From assembly GCF_029892685.1 (NCBI RefSeq), contig NZ_JARXVD010000002.1, positions 186,001 to 250,000 of the forward strand: 64,000 nucleotides of DNA. The letters run 5' to 3'. Under the pieces are notes generated by a model that was not told the DNA's origin, made no database searches, and was given only the letters and a program-made list of their open reading frames with translations. This stretch comes from Mycobacterium sp. OTB74 (GTDB taxonomy: Bacteria; Actinomycetota; Actinomycetes; Mycobacteriales; Mycobacteriaceae). Within the stretch, counting starts at the first letter, position 1; the number at the start of each line of letters is the position of its first letter. Both the position numbers and the translations under genes were made by a program. Positions 1-9,569 of this stretch are shown here, one piece after another.

Positions 1-725
1 TCTCTCACCAGGGTGACCCGGCCTCCGATGAGGGCATCTCGCACGTCAACGCCATCCGCAACGCGGCCTTCGAGGCGATCAAGGGCACCCCGCTGGAGAA
101 CTCGAAGATCTACATCGCCGGTACCGCAGCGATCGCCAAAGACATGAAGGAAGGCTCCACCTACGACCTGCTGATCGCCGGCGTATCGGCGCTGATTCTG
201 ATCTTCGTCATCATGCTGATCATCACCAGGGCCATCATCGCCTCGGCGATCATCGTCGGCACGGTGTTGCTGTCGCTCGGCACCTCGTTCGGATTGTCGG
301 TGCTGATCTGGCAGTACATCCTTGGCATGCAACTACATTGGATGATACTGGCCATGTCTGTGATCATCCTTCTGGCGGTCGGGTCGGACTACAACCTGCT
401 GCTGGTATCGCGCTTCAAAGAAGAGATCCACGCGGGAATCAAGACCGGCATCATCCGGTCCATGGCCGGCACCGGGGCCGTCGTCACCTCGGCGGGTCTG
501 GTGTTCGCATTCACCATGCTGTCCTTCGGACTGAGCGCGCTGGTGATCCTGGGACAGGTGGGCAGCACCATCGGCATGGGCCTGCTGTTCGACACCCTGA
601 TCGTGCGGTCGTTCATGACACCGTCCATCGCGGCGTTGCTGGGCCGCTGGTTCTGGTGGCCGCAGCGCGTACGCAACCGGCCGCTACCTGCACCAGTCAA
701 ATCACATGAGCTGACGCGGGTTTGA
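1..725 (+). CDS. MmpL-family RND transporter, C-terminal part (5' end outside window)
   Basis: The frame is open from base 3, so the gene begins upstream of the window and only the last ~240 codons are present. The visible part has a short periplasmic stretch and then five hydrophobic segments, with the MmpL-type motif [11 protein letters not shown] before a cytoplasmic loop and a final segment ending WFWWPQ. MmpL proteins are inner-membrane RND pumps that export lipids or siderophores in mycobacteria. The substrate cannot be inferred from this fragment. It is followed five bases after its stop by the convergent GH76 gene. The family is clear; the subtype is unknown. Confidence 0.9.
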   Translation, partial: SHQGDPASDEGISHVNAIRNAAFEAIKGTPLENSKIYIAGTAAIAKDMKEGSTYDLLIAGVSALILIFVIMLIITRAIIASAIIVGTVLLSLGTSFGLSVLIWQYILGMQLHWMILAMSVIILLAVGSDYNLLLVSRFKEEIHAGIKTGIIRSMAGTGAVVTSAGLVFAFTMLSFGLSALVILGQVGSTIGMGLLFDTLIVRSFMTPSIAALLGRWFWWPQRVRNRPLPAPVKSHELTRV

Positions 726-729
726 CCGG

Positions 730-2076
730 TTACGAGCTGTTCGACTCGTCGGTCTCGTCCTTGTCGGCTTCGGTCTCGATGGACTCTGGTTCGGCCGCTT
801 CAGCGTCGGCGGACTCTGGTTCAGCAGCTTCTGGTTCAGCCGCCTGGTCGGCGGCGGGCTCAGCTTCCTCAGCGGGTTCGGCCTCGGGTTCGGCTTCAGC
901 ATCTGGCTCAGCGTCGGTTTCAGTGACGGTCGGTGCGGCGTCCGTGGGTTCGGCCTCAGCTTCAGCCTCGGCAGTCAACGTATACGCGGCCTCCATCAGC
1001 ATCCACCCGGCCACCTGCACCGACAGATCTCGCTCCGGGAGCTGAGACGAATTCACCGCACCGTCAACGGTTTTCGCACTATCGGCACCAGCGGCCTTGG
1101 GCAGGTCGGCGTTGCGATCCCAGAACGGCCCGAACAGCGGCAGGCCGTCGACGGTCTGCCGGTAGTCCCACGCCGACTGCGCTGAGGTGATCACCAGGTC
1201 ACGGGCTGTTTGCCGAGTATGTTCGGCCTCGTCCGAGTCGCCGGGCAGGGTGGTCGCCACGAAGGCCAGGTAGCGGGCGGTGATTGCGGCGAACAGTCCG
1301 CCGTCACCGCCACCGGCCCCCACGATCACACCCTCGGGGGCCATGTTGTCGCGTACCGCAGCCACCAACCGGTCAACCCGCTCGGCATGACGCGGTTCGC
1401 CGGTGCGCACTGCCAGTTCAGTCTCCAAACCCAGCACCACACCCTGGCAGTAGGTGTACTGAGCCCGCACCAGCGATCCGGCCTTGAGACCGTCGAACAC
1501 CAGATGAGTCTCCGGGTCGATCAGCGTGTCATCTATCCAGTCGGCCATCTGCTGGGCCCGGCGCAACCGGTCATATCGGGCCAGAAAAATACCGGCCGGC
1601 CCGTTGGCCGGGGCGTTGAAGAACTGGTCCTGCTTGCGCCATGGGATGCCGCCACCGTCCTCGGGCACCCATGCGGTCAGCAACTGCTCGGACAATTTCG
1701 TCAGTGCTTTGGGCCGCTGCACCCCGGCCAATCGACCGGCCCGCTCCAGCGCCAACGCCAGCCACGCCATGTCGTCGTAGTAGTTGTTGGTCCAGGAACC
1801 GTTGTTGCGCAGCTGATGTCCACGGATCTGCCGTTGGATATCGGTAACGCGCTGCTCCTGGGGGTCCCGCACCTGCGCGTCGACCATGCAGTCCAACAGA
1901 TGCGCCTGCCACCAGTAGTGCCAGTTCTTGAACATGCGCTCCGACCGGGTGGCCGGCCAGGCGACCACGCCCAGTTGTGTGCCCGGAACCTGACACAGTC
2001 TTCGGATGTGCCGATTCTTCACGGCCGTTTCAGCGCTGGCCGCACGGTTAGCCCATAGCTGATCCATGCTGACCAT
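730..2076 (-). CDS. GH76 family glycosidase (predicted alpha-1,6-mannanase-like) with acidic tail
   Basis: 448 aa, resembling M. tuberculosis Rv0365c. The core (residues ~1-365) is rich in aromatic residues. It contains the consecutive-Asp motif YYDDMAW at ~99-105, which matches the catalytic Asp pair of GH76 alpha-1,6-mannanases. The family cleaves alpha-1,6-mannosidic links, and in mycobacteria the likely substrates are mannan/lipomannan-type glycans. No signal peptide is visible, which is odd for an enzyme of envelope glycans. The last ~75 residues are almost only Ala, Glu, Asp, Pro and Thr, a low-complexity acidic tail of unknown role. Start codons at 2076 and 2067 (Met4) are both possible. 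It lies 6 bp downstream of the methyltransferase gene, in the same direction. Confidence 0.85.
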   Translation of the reverse strand: MVSMDQLWANRAASAETAVKNRHIRRLCQVPGTQLGVVAWPATRSERMFKNWHYWWQAHLLDCMVDAQVRDPQEQRVTDIQRQIRGHQLRNNGSWTNNYYDDMAWLALALERAGRLAGVQRPKALTKLSEQLLTAWVPEDGGGIPWRKQDQFFNAPANGPAGIFLARYDRLRRAQQMADWIDDTLIDPETHLVFDGLKAGSLVRAQYTYCQGVVLGLETELAVRTGEPRHAERVDRLVAAVRDNMAPEGVIVGAGGGDGGLFAAITARYLAFVATTLPGDSDEAEHTRQTARDLVITSAQSAWDYRQTVDGLPLFGPFWDRNADLPKAAGADSAKTVDGAVNSSQLPERDLSVQVAGWMLMEAAYTLTAEAEAEAEPTDAAPTVTETDAEPDAEAEPEAEPAEEAEPAADQAAEPEAAEPESADAEAAEPESIETEADKDETDESNSS

Positions 2077-2082
2077 CCTGCC

Positions 2083-2727
2083 CTACCAGGCCCGCTCCAA
2101 GTCGGAATGTTGCGTGATCCAGCTATGCATGGCGATTCCCGCAGCAACTGCCGCGTTGATACTGCGGGTCGAGCCGAACTGCGCGATGGACACCGTCATC
2201 AGCGCGCCAGTTTTTGCGTCAGGGGTGATTCCGGGACCCTCTTGACCGAAGATGAACAGGCAATTCCGCGGCAACGTCGTCCGTTCCAGCCGGACCGAAC
2301 CGGGCACATTGTCCACTGCAACCGGGGTCAGCTCGGCGTCCGCAGCAAAAGCCAACAGGTCGGCGGTGCTATCGTGGTGCATCAACCGTTGGTAACGGTC
2401 GGTCACCATGGCGCCCCGTCGATTCCACCGTCGGCGCCCGACGATATGCACGGTGTGCACCGCAAAAGCATTGGCGGTACGGACAACCGCACCGATGTTG
2501 GCGTCATTGCCGAAGTTCTCGATCGCCACGTGCAGGGAGTGCCTACGCGTATCGATATCGGCGATGATCGCCTCGCGGGTCCAATACCGGTATGCGTCAA
2601 CCACATTGCGGGTATCCCCGTCGCGCAGCAACTCAGGGTCGTAGCGTGCGTTGGTCGGAGCCGGCCCCTGCCACGGACCGACGCCGGGCGTCTCGCCCCA
2701 CTCCGTCGGTCCGGGCAGATCAGTCAC
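2083..2727 (-). CDS. SPOUT (TrmH/SpoU) RNA 2'-O-ribose methyltransferase
   Basis: About 214 aa from the GTG start at 2727; an in-frame ATG at 2748 is also possible. The C-terminal half carries the SPOUT signature blocks: an Asn-rich motif 1 around NFGNDANIGAVVRTANAF, motif 2 FGQEGPGI, and motif 3 GSTRSINAAVAAGIAMH, which form the SAM-binding trefoil knot. Family members methylate the 2'-OH of rRNA or tRNA nucleotides; the target is unknown. Order and type match M. tuberculosis Rv0380c. The GTG start overlaps the end of the upstream lipoprotein gene by 8 bp, suggesting co-translation. Confidence 0.88.
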   Translation of the reverse strand: MTDLPGPTEWGETPGVGPWQGPAPTNARYDPELLRDGDTRNVVDAYRYWTREAIIADIDTRRHSLHVAIENFGNDANIGAVVRTANAFAVHTVHIVGRRRWNRRGAMVTDRYQRLMHHDSTADLLAFAADAELTPVAVDNVPGSVRLERTTLPRNCLFIFGQEGPGITPDAKTGALMTVSIAQFGSTRSINAAVAAGIAMHSWITQHSDLERAW

Positions 2728-3619
2728 GCGAAATCCACACCGCCGCATGTGTTCCCACCACAGAGATGGTGGCGTACAGCAGCGCCTGGTTGATGTCGCC
2801 CTGGGTGCACAACGACGCGCGGGTGGAAATGGCGCTCAACGACGAATCCGGCAGCACCAGCAGCGAGGCACCGTACACATCGCATGCGTGGGACAGCCCC
2901 GGCGGCGGCAACGTCGGGCCCGCCAGGATCATCAGCGGACCCCCTCGCTTGGCCGAGGCGTCACGGTATTTGCTTGCCACACCGGTGATTTCAAGGCCCA
3001 GCAACATGTAGCCCTGGCCGGAGAACGCGGTCGGGTCACCGAGCGCCATCTGATTCAGTTGTGCCCCGTCGGCCCGGAAGCCATCCACGCTGGTGGTTTT
3101 GAGCATCAGACCGGTGTCGGTCTCGTTGGTCGGCACCACACCGACCGGGAAAGCCGCCGGATAGGCGACGGTGCTGTCTTTGATCCGGTCATCTGGTGAA
3201 TACAGGTACACCCCGCGCACCTGGGAGTGATCCCGCATGGGCCCCAGACACACTGTGCCCGTTACCTTGTCAGGATTCTGCGCGGTGGCCGGATTGATCT
3301 TCAGGTTGGGTACTCCGGTACAGCCGCCGATGACGTTCGACTCGATCGGGTGCGCCAGCGCGCCATACAGGCCGAATCGCAAAGACGTCGCTTTGACGTG
3401 CTCGCCACCGCTTTTGGCCGCGGCCATATCCACATCGACCAGCACGTAGTCGGCGTCGAACCGCAGGTTGGTGACCGCGACGTTCCAGCCGGACAGCTCC
3501 TGGGACTCCCCCAGCTTGGCGCTGACCGCACTGTATGAGTTCGGCGCGGCAGCGCCACCAGAGCAGGCGACCAAGACGCTGGTCAGCAAGGTTGCGAGCA
3601 GGCCGGCCAACCTCCTCAC
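2720..3619 (-). CDS. Putative lipoprotein of unknown function
   Basis: 299 aa. A signal peptide ends in the lipobox LVAC (Cys at ~19), followed by a Gly/Ala/Ser linker, so it is predicted to be lipid-anchored on the outer face of the cytoplasmic membrane. The remainder looks like a globular beta-rich domain with several Cys residues (for example GGCTGVPN, GTVCLGP, HACDVYG, LCTQGD) that could form disulfides. The GTG start overlaps the stop of the upstream SDR gene by 4 bp. I recognise no functional family. Confidence 0.75.
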   Translation of the reverse strand: MRRLAGLLATLLTSVLVACSGGAAAPNSYSAVSAKLGESQELSGWNVAVTNLRFDADYVLVDVDMAAAKSGGEHVKATSLRFGLYGALAHPIESNVIGGCTGVPNLKINPATAQNPDKVTGTVCLGPMRDHSQVRGVYLYSPDDRIKDSTVAYPAAFPVGVVPTNETDTGLMLKTTSVDGFRADGAQLNQMALGDPTAFSGQGYMLLGLEITGVASKYRDASAKRGGPLMILAGPTLPPPGLSHACDVYGASLLVLPDSSLSAISTRASLCTQGDINQALLYATISVVGTHAAVWISRD

Positions 3620-4392
3620 GTGCGCCCCCGGCCGCGGCCGACCACCTTGGTCGCGGCGCGCACCAGGCCGCGCGGAACCAACCGACTGGCGGTGGTCAGC
3701 ACCTTGTACTGCAGGCCCGGCACGATGACGACCTCACCGCTGGCAACGGCAGCCATGGTGTCACGAACGACGTCGGGCACCTCAAGCCAGAACCAGGACG
3801 GCGTTCCGGCCATGTCGATACCGGCGCGTTCGTGGAACTCGGTGTGGACGAAGCCCGGGCACAGGGCGTGCACCCCGACACCGGTGCCTTCAAGCCCGTT
3901 GGCCAGCCCCTCGGAAAAGGCGATGACCCACGCCTTGGACGCGGAATAGGTCGAGCCACGGCCCGGCAGCAGGCCGGCCACACTGGCCACGTTGATGACG
4001 GTGCCCTTGCCAGCATCCAGCATCGACGGTAGGGCGGCGTGGGTCAGCTGCATCACGGCCGTGACGTTGACGTCCAACTGCGACTGCAGCAGCGAGTAGT
4101 GCGCGCTCCAGAATTCACCCGATGTGCCGAACCCGGCGTTGTTGACCAAGACCTGCACGCCGTCGGCCAGCCGCTTGGCGACCCGTTCCCGATCGGCGGC
4201 AACCGAGAGATCGGCCGGCAGCACATCGACGGCGACACCCGCCTCGGCGCGAAGTTCGCCGGCCAGTTGCTCCAGCCGCTCGGCGTCGCGGGCCACCAGC
4301 ACCAGGTCATGACCGTCGGCGGCGTACCTGTGGGCGAAGCCGGCGCCGAGTCCGGAAGTCGGCCCGGTGATCAGAGCGACGGGTCGTGACAT
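3616..4392 (-). CDS. Short-chain dehydrogenase/reductase (SDR)
   Basis: 258 aa, a typical classical SDR length. It has the NAD(P)-binding motif TGPTSGLG near residue 9, the NNAG motif near 87, an active-site Ser in INVASVAG, and the catalytic YSASK near 150. The family catalyses NAD(P)-dependent oxidoreduction of alcohols, ketones or acyl groups; the substrate here is not predictable. It is first in a minus-strand run with the lipoprotein and methyltransferase genes (4-bp and 8-bp overlaps). Confidence 0.92.
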   Translation of the reverse strand: MSRPVALITGPTSGLGAGFAHRYAADGHDLVLVARDAERLEQLAGELRAEAGVAVDVLPADLSVAADRERVAKRLADGVQVLVNNAGFGTSGEFWSAHYSLLQSQLDVNVTAVMQLTHAALPSMLDAGKGTVINVASVAGLLPGRGSTYSASKAWVIAFSEGLANGLEGTGVGVHALCPGFVHTEFHERAGIDMAGTPSWFWLEVPDVVRDTMAAVASGEVVIVPGLQYKVLTTASRLVPRGLVRAATKVVGRGRGRT

Positions 4393-4411
4393 GCGGCCAA
4401 GGTTACTTGTC

Positions 4412-4435
4412 GGGCGCGGACAGCTCGTCGCGCCC
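4412..4435 (-). terminator. GC hairpin downstream of the 4451-5266 gene
   Basis: GGGCGCG and CGCGCCC form a perfect 7-bp stem around a 10-base loop, just past the 3' end of the minus-strand gene ending at 4451 and before the SDR start. There is no U-tract, which is common for mycobacterial terminators. Confidence 0.45.
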
Positions 4436-4450
4436 TAGAGACGGCCAGCG

Positions 4451-5266
4451 CTAACGCTGGTAGTTCGGCGCCGGGCTGCCGTTACGTGCCTGGGCGAACT
4501 GGGTGTAGCGGCCGACGTCGTTGCGCCCCGGGGCCTGGTGGCTGCGGCCTGCAGGCAGCTCGGCCTGGCGCATGGGGCCGGCGTTGATCGGACGACTCGG
4601 CGAACCGCCGCGCCGGGCGACGGCCTGGCCGGTGACGCTGTTCTCGCCCCGCTGGGGAATGGGCGGCAGCACCCGCAGCAGATCGTTGAACTGCCGCACG
4701 GTACGCAGACCCTCGTCCCACTGCGCCCGGGTGCTGGTGATCGGCATGGATACCAGCGTCCAGTTGTGTTCGTTCCACATCACCTCTGCGCAATCGGGCG
4801 CGGTGTGGGCGAACGTGACCATGCGACGGTCACAGGCGCGGCGAGCGGCATCAAGGTTGGTGGAGTAGACCATGCGCGGGCCGATGGCACCGAGCAGCCA
4901 GATGTCGTTCTCGCGGGGTTCTGGGATGTCCTTCAGCCGCATGTCGACGGCGACGTTGGTGCCGACCTTGCGGTGCAGCGCGATCACCGTCGCGACCTCG
5001 TCGAGGTCGAAGATGAAGACCGCCTCGCCGCGAATCTGGCCGAGCACGACGTTGCGCGCGTGCACGTTCTCACCGACGTTCGACATGATGCCGCGACGCC
5101 AGCGCTTGGCCAGGTCGGCAGTCTCGTGTTCGTAGTCGAATCCGTGCGACTTCGCCCACGACTTACGACGCCGGCCCAGGCCGCGTTTGCGGTCAAGGTC
5201 GACGTACAGAAGCACCGCCGCACCCACGAAGCAGAGCGCGGAAAGCGTGAACCAAAGCGGGACCAT
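4451..5266 (-). CDS. Membrane-anchored protein of the Rv0383c type
   Basis: 271 aa. One hydrophobic segment at residues ~4-22 is followed by a strongly basic patch (RKRGLGRRRK), consistent with a single membrane anchor and a cytoplasmic body. The C-terminal ~70 residues are Pro/Arg/Gly/Asn-rich and probably disordered. Its position directly downstream of clpB matches M. tuberculosis Rv0383c, described as a conserved membrane or secreted protein. No catalytic motif is visible and its function is unknown. Confidence 0.78.
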   Translation of the reverse strand: MVPLWFTLSALCFVGAAVLLYVDLDRKRGLGRRRKSWAKSHGFDYEHETADLAKRWRRGIMSNVGENVHARNVVLGQIRGEAVFIFDLDEVATVIALHRKVGTNVAVDMRLKDIPEPRENDIWLLGAIGPRMVYSTNLDAARRACDRRMVTFAHTAPDCAEVMWNEHNWTLVSMPITSTRAQWDEGLRTVRQFNDLLRVLPPIPQRGENSVTGQAVARRGGSPSRPINAGPMRQAELPAGRSHQAPGRNDVGRYTQFAQARNGSPAPNYQR

Positions 5267-5350
5267 CGGGCCAAGCCTACTTGCTTTGGAGCGAAATGCC
5301 CGAACTCGTTCAGGTCACAAGCTGATTAATTGGGTGGCCGGCTCCTGGGT

Positions 5351-5406
5351 GACCAAACACTCATGTCCCCGACACGCCGTGCGTGCGGGGACATAAGTGT
5401 TTGGTC
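5351..5406. repeat. Long palindrome downstream of clpB; copy 1 of a 32-bp intergenic repeat
   Basis: Near-perfect inverted repeat: GACCAAACACT is mirrored by AGTGTTTGGTC, and inside it ATGTCCCCG by CGGGGACAT. The inner 32 bp (5363-5394) recur at 11673-11704 with a single base change. It sits 12 bp past the clpB stop, so it probably acts as the clpB transcription terminator; its recurrence suggests a dispersed genomic element. Confidence 0.8.
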
Positions 5407-5418
5407 GGCGGAAAACCG

Positions 5419-7965
5419 TCAGCCCAAGACCAGGCTTTCGCCGTCGGCCGACACGTTGACCGGCACGACGTCGCCGTCGTAAACCTCGCCGGCCAACAGC
5501 ATCTTGGCCAACTGGTCGCCGATTGCCTGCTGCACCAGCCGGCGCAGCGGCCGGGCTCCGTACATCGGATCGAAGCCGCGCTCGCCCAGCCACTTCTTGG
5601 CCTCCAGCGACACCTCGAGGGTGAGCCGGCGCTGGTCCAGCCGCTTCTGCAGCTGAGCCAATTGGATGTCGACGATCTGCACCAGCTCGCTGGGGTCCAA
5701 CGCGTCGAAAATCAGCACGTCGTCCAAGCGGTTGATGAACTCGGGCTTGAACTTGGCCCGGACCGCAGCCATCACCACTTCCTCATCGCCGCCCGCTCCG
5801 AGGTTGGACGTCAGGATGAGGATGGTGTTGCGGAAGTCGACCGTGCGGCCCTGACCATCGGTCAGCCGGCCTTCGTCGAGCACTTGCAGCAGCACGTCGA
5901 ACACGTCCGGGTGAGCCTTCTCGACCTCGTCGAACAGCACCACCGTGTACGGGCGACGGCGCACCGCCTCAGTCAGCTGACCGCCCGCGTCGTAACCGAC
6001 GTAGCCGGGAGGAGCACCGACCAGACGGGCCACCGAGTGCTTCTCGCCGTACTCGCTCATATCGATGCGGATCATGGCGCGCTCGTCGTCGAACAGGAAG
6101 TCCGCCAACGCTTTTGCCAGCTCAGTCTTGCCGACGCCGGTCGGGCCGAGGAACAGGAACGAGCCCGTCGGACGGTTCGGGTCGGCGACGCCCGCACGGG
6201 CGCGACGCACCGCGTCACTGACGGCCTGCACCGCCTTCTTTTGGCCGATGACCCTCTTGCCAAGCTCGTCCTCCATGCGCAGCAGCTTGGCGGTCTCGCC
6301 TTCCATCATCCGGCCGGCCGGGATGCCCGTCCACGCCGACACCACATCAGCGATGTCGTCGGGGCTGACCTCCTCTTTGAGCATGACGTTCTCGCGCGCT
6401 TCGGCTACTGGCAGCGCGGCGTCGAGTTGCTTCTCGACGGCCGGGATCCGGCCGTATCGCAGCTCGGCGGCCTTGGCCAGGTCACCGTCGCGTTCGGCCC
6501 GATCGGCCTCACCGCGCAACTGCTCCAGCTGCTCCTTGAGCTCGCGGACAGTGTCGATGGCGTTCTTCTCGTTCTGCCACCGGGTGGTCAGCTCAGCCAG
6601 CTTCTCCTTGTTGTCGGCCAACTCCGAGCGCAGCTTCTCCAGCCGATCTTTCGACGCCGCGTCCTCTTCCTTGGACAGCGCCATCTCTTCGATCTCGAGG
6701 CGACGGACCAGCCGCTCGACCTCATCGACCTCGACCGGGCGGGAGTCGATCTCCATGCGTAGCCGGGACGCGGCCTCGTCGACCAGGTCGATGGCCTTGT
6801 CCGGCAGGAAGCGGCTGGTGATGTAGCGGTCACTCAGCGTGGCCGCCGCGACCAGCGCGGAGTCCGTGATGCGGACACCGTGGTGCACCTCGTAGCGGTC
6901 TTTGAGTCCGCGCAGGATGCCGATGGTGTCGTCGACCGATGGTTCGCCGACCAGCACCTGCTGGAACCGGCGCTCCAGTGCGGCGTCCTTCTCGATGTAC
7001 TTGCGGTACTCATCGAGCGTGGTGGCGCCCACCAGTCGCAGCTCGCCACGGGCCAGCATGGGCTTGATCATGTTGCCGGCGTCCATCGCGGATTCGCCGG
7101 TGGCCCCGGCGCCGACGATGGTGTGCAGCTCGTCGATGAAGGTGATGACCTGTCCGGCCGAGTTCTTGATGTCGTCGAGAACGGCCTTGAGGCGTTCCTC
7201 GAACTCACCGCGATACTTGGCACCGGCCACCATGGACCCGAGGTCCAAGCTGACAACGGTCTTGTCACGCAACGACTCTGGGACATCGCCGGCGACGATC
7301 CGCTGGGCCAGGCCCTCGACGATGGCGGTCTTGCCGACGCCGGGCTCACCGATCAGCACTGGGTTGTTCTTGGTGCGGCGGCTCAGCACCTGCACGACGC
7401 GGCGAATCTCGTTGTCGCGCCCAATGACTGGGTCGAGCTTGCCTTCGCGAGCCCGCGCGGTCAGGTCGGTCGAGTACTTCTCCAAAGCCTGGTAGGTGCC
7501 CTCGGGATCCGGGCTGGTGACCCGGGCGCTGCCGCGAACCTTCACAAAGGCCTCCCGCAGGGTCTGCGGGGAAGCGCCGTGGTTGGTCAGGATCTTGGCG
7601 GCATCGGAGTCGCCACTGGCCAGGCCGTACAACAGGTGCTCGGTGGAGACATACTCGTCGTCCATCTCGGTGGCCAGGTGTTGCGCGGCAGTCAACGCAG
7701 CGACCGACTCACGGGACAGTTGCGGTGTCGAGTTAGCACCGGTGGCGCTGGGCAGTTGGTCAACCAGCCGCTGAGCTTCAGCCCGGATGACGGCCGGGTC
7801 GACGCCGACCGCTTCCAGCAGTGGCGCGGCGATGCCGTCGTTCTGGGTCAGCAATGCCATCAACAGATGGGCCGGACGAATTTCCGGGTTTCCGGCGGCA
7901 GTAGCCGCCTGCAACGCCGAGGTCAGCGCCGCCTGAGTCTTCGTGGTCGGGTTGAACGAGTCCAC
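5419..7965 (-). CDS. clpB: ClpB disaggregase (Hsp100 AAA+ chaperone)
   Basis: 848 aa from the GTG at 7965, the length of mycobacterial ClpB. The start is set by a GGGAGG ribosome site just upstream and by the expected N-terminus [14 protein letters not shown]. The order is the Clp N domain (~1-145), AAA-1 with Walker A GEPGVGKT (~205), a coiled-coil middle domain (~400-520), then AAA-2 with Walker A GPTGVGKT (~605), and the GYVGYDAGG substrate pore loop. ClpB works with DnaK-DnaJ-GrpE to extract proteins from aggregates in the cytosol. The HAIR operator upstream indicates control by HspR, encoded at 12.1 kb. Confidence 0.98.
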   Translation of the reverse strand: MDSFNPTTKTQAALTSALQAATAAGNPEIRPAHLLMALLTQNDGIAAPLLEAVGVDPAVIRAEAQRLVDQLPSATGANSTPQLSRESVAALTAAQHLATEMDDEYVSTEHLLYGLASGDSDAAKILTNHGASPQTLREAFVKVRGSARVTSPDPEGTYQALEKYSTDLTARAREGKLDPVIGRDNEIRRVVQVLSRRTKNNPVLIGEPGVGKTAIVEGLAQRIVAGDVPESLRDKTVVSLDLGSMVAGAKYRGEFEERLKAVLDDIKNSAGQVITFIDELHTIVGAGATGESAMDAGNMIKPMLARGELRLVGATTLDEYRKYIEKDAALERRFQQVLVGEPSVDDTIGILRGLKDRYEVHHGVRITDSALVAAATLSDRYITSRFLPDKAIDLVDEAASRLRMEIDSRPVEVDEVERLVRRLEIEEMALSKEEDAASKDRLEKLRSELADNKEKLAELTTRWQNEKNAIDTVRELKEQLEQLRGEADRAERDGDLAKAAELRYGRIPAVEKQLDAALPVAEARENVMLKEEVSPDDIADVVSAWTGIPAGRMMEGETAKLLRMEDELGKRVIGQKKAVQAVSDAVRRARAGVADPNRPTGSFLFLGPTGVGKTELAKALADFLFDDERAMIRIDMSEYGEKHSVARLVGAPPGYVGYDAGGQLTEAVRRRPYTVVLFDEVEKAHPDVFDVLLQVLDEGRLTDGQGRTVDFRNTILILTSNLGAGGDEEVVMAAVRAKFKPEFINRLDDVLIFDALDPSELVQIVDIQLAQLQKRLDQRRLTLEVSLEAKKWLGERGFDPMYGARPLRRLVQQAIGDQLAKMLLAGEVYDGDVVPVNVSADGESLVLG

Positions 7966-8039
7966 GACACCTCCCTTTCTTGGGTGGGCAGCTCCCGGAC
8001 GGGTCGCTGCATGAAAATGCTTGTCGCCTTTACTAACGC

Positions 8040-8067
8040 CGTCAAGGTTGAGTCTGTTCCGCTCAAG
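8040..8067 (-). promoter_or_regulatory. clpB promoter with HspR-binding HAIR element
   Basis: GTTGAGT-N7-GCTCAAG at 8047-8067 matches the HAIR consensus CTTGAGT-N7-ACTCAAG at 12 of 14 positions. On the minus strand it abuts a -35-like TTGACG (8040-8045), so HspR bound here would block the clpB promoter. The -10 is not clear. Confidence 0.8.
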
Positions 8068-8178
8068 TCTAGAAATTTTTACCGGCCGACGCACGCACCG
8101 CCACGCCCGAAGGCTTAGATAAACAGCACAGCGCGTGACGGGTCAGGCGCCCGGCAGCGCTAGACGAAGGGCGCAGTG

Positions 8179-8844
8179 ATGCCAGATTGGGCGTCGGTCC
8201 TCACCGAACTCATCCCCCTCGCGCTGGTGATCTCGCTATCGCCGTTGTCGATCATTCCCGCGGTAATCATTCTGCAGGCACCCCGGCCCCGGACCACCGC
8301 ACTGGCCTATCTGATCAGCTGGCTGCTGGCCAGCGCCATTCTGACGGCCGTATTCCTCCAACTGGCCAGCCTGATACCGCATTTCGGCCAGCCCTCGACC
8401 CTCGCGTCCTGGATACGCATCGTGATCGGCGCACTGCTGATCGCCTTCGGCGGCTACCGCTGGATCACCCGAAAGCCCACCGCCCACGAACCGGAGTGGA
8501 TGCGCCGGTTGAGCACTGCCACACCCAAACGGGCCTTCGCCACCGCCCAGGTGCTGGCAGTGGTGAATCCCAAGGTGATGCTCGTGTGCATCGCCGCGGG
8601 CCTGACCATCGACACTGACCAGTTGGCCCCGAAGGAAGCCGCGATGGCCATTCTGTTCTTCGCCATCGTGGCGGGTAGCTCGGTGGCCATCCCGGTGCTG
8701 ACTTATGTCGCAGTCGGCAAGCACCTGGATCCGGCGGTCCAACGACTCGGAGTCTGGTTGCACCGTCAGCACAAGGCGCTGGTGGCCGCGATCGTGATCG
8801 CGATCGGACTACTGATGGTGTACAAGGGTATTCATCACCTGTAG
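8179..8844 (+). CDS. GAP/LysE-like small membrane protein
   Basis: About 221 aa from the ATG at 8179 (a GTG at 8176 immediately precedes it). There are about six hydrophobic segments with a basic cytoplasmic loop in the middle (ITRKPTAHEPEWMRR), the pattern of the Gap/Sap family (GPL-addressing protein-like) and of LysE-type exporters. Gap proteins help move surface glycolipids in mycobacteria, but the family is broad and the substrate is unknown. It is divergent from clpB. Confidence 0.72.
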   Translation: MPDWASVLTELIPLALVISLSPLSIIPAVIILQAPRPRTTALAYLISWLLASAILTAVFLQLASLIPHFGQPSTLASWIRIVIGALLIAFGGYRWITRKPTAHEPEWMRRLSTATPKRAFATAQVLAVVNPKVMLVCIAAGLTIDTDQLAPKEAAMAILFFAIVAGSSVAIPVLTYVAVGKHLDPAVQRLGVWLHRQHKALVAAIVIAIGLLMVYKGIHHL

Positions 8845-8911
8845 CCGAATACGGCAGCGGAAAATCCGCGCAGCACCCACCGAGCCAGGTCAGGCGGACT
8901 ACGGTCTACCC

Positions 8912-9535
8912 ATGCCCGAATCCGGCTTCGGCGATTTCGAGTTCGAACGGAAATTCTTCGTCCGCGAACTGCCTGCTGTCACAGCCTCAGACCCGAGTCC
9001 CGCCCTGATCGTGCAGGCTTACCTGTTCGCAGCAGACGGATACGCGGTGCGCGTCCGCGTCCAGGGGCCCGCCCCCGCTGAACTGGATCGCCCGCCGGGC
9101 GAGCTCGTCGAGGCCCTCGGCGACGAATCGATCGGCACCATGACGGCCAAAGGCCCGGCCATCGGAAGCACCCGCTACGAAGCCGAACGCGAACTCGATC
9201 CGGTGGTCGCCGGGCAGATCGTGCAGCGAGCCGAACACGTGATCACCAAAGTCCGGTATTCGGTGTGGCTGGGCGAGGACGGCTGGATCATCGACAGATT
9301 TCTCGGCGGCAACGCCCCGCTGATGCTCGCCGAGGTGGAACGCGGTGGACCAGTGGTCGACCTATCGATACCGGCGTTCTGCGTCACCGAAGTGTCCGAG
9401 GACGACAGGTTCCGCAACGAATACCTGGCGCATCAACCGTACGGAACATGGGCTGACGCGCACCGACGCGAACTCGACGTGCAGGGCCCCACCTTCGTCG
9501 GCACCTTGGGACAAAACCGCTTCGAAGACTTCTGA
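8912..9535 (+). CDS. CYTH-domain phosphatase-like protein
   Basis: 207 aa. The N-terminus has EFERKF, the ExExK signature of the CYTH (CyaB / thiamine triphosphatase) fold, followed by alternating acidic and basic strands typical of the triphosphate tunnel (for example AVRVRVQG, GSTRYEAERELD). The family hydrolyses or binds inorganic or organic triphosphates with Mg2+. The substrate is unknown and the enzyme is cytosolic. It is followed closely by the globin-reductase gene. Confidence 0.85.
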   Translation: MPESGFGDFEFERKFFVRELPAVTASDPSPALIVQAYLFAADGYAVRVRVQGPAPAELDRPPGELVEALGDESIGTMTAKGPAIGSTRYEAERELDPVVAGQIVQRAEHVITKVRYSVWLGEDGWIIDRFLGGNAPLMLAEVERGGPVVDLSIPAFCVTEVSEDDRFRNEYLAHQPYGTWADAHRRELDVQGPTFVGTLGQNRFEDF

Positions 9536-9569
9536 CCTGCGCACCGCGCCTCCCCTACACTCCGATGGC

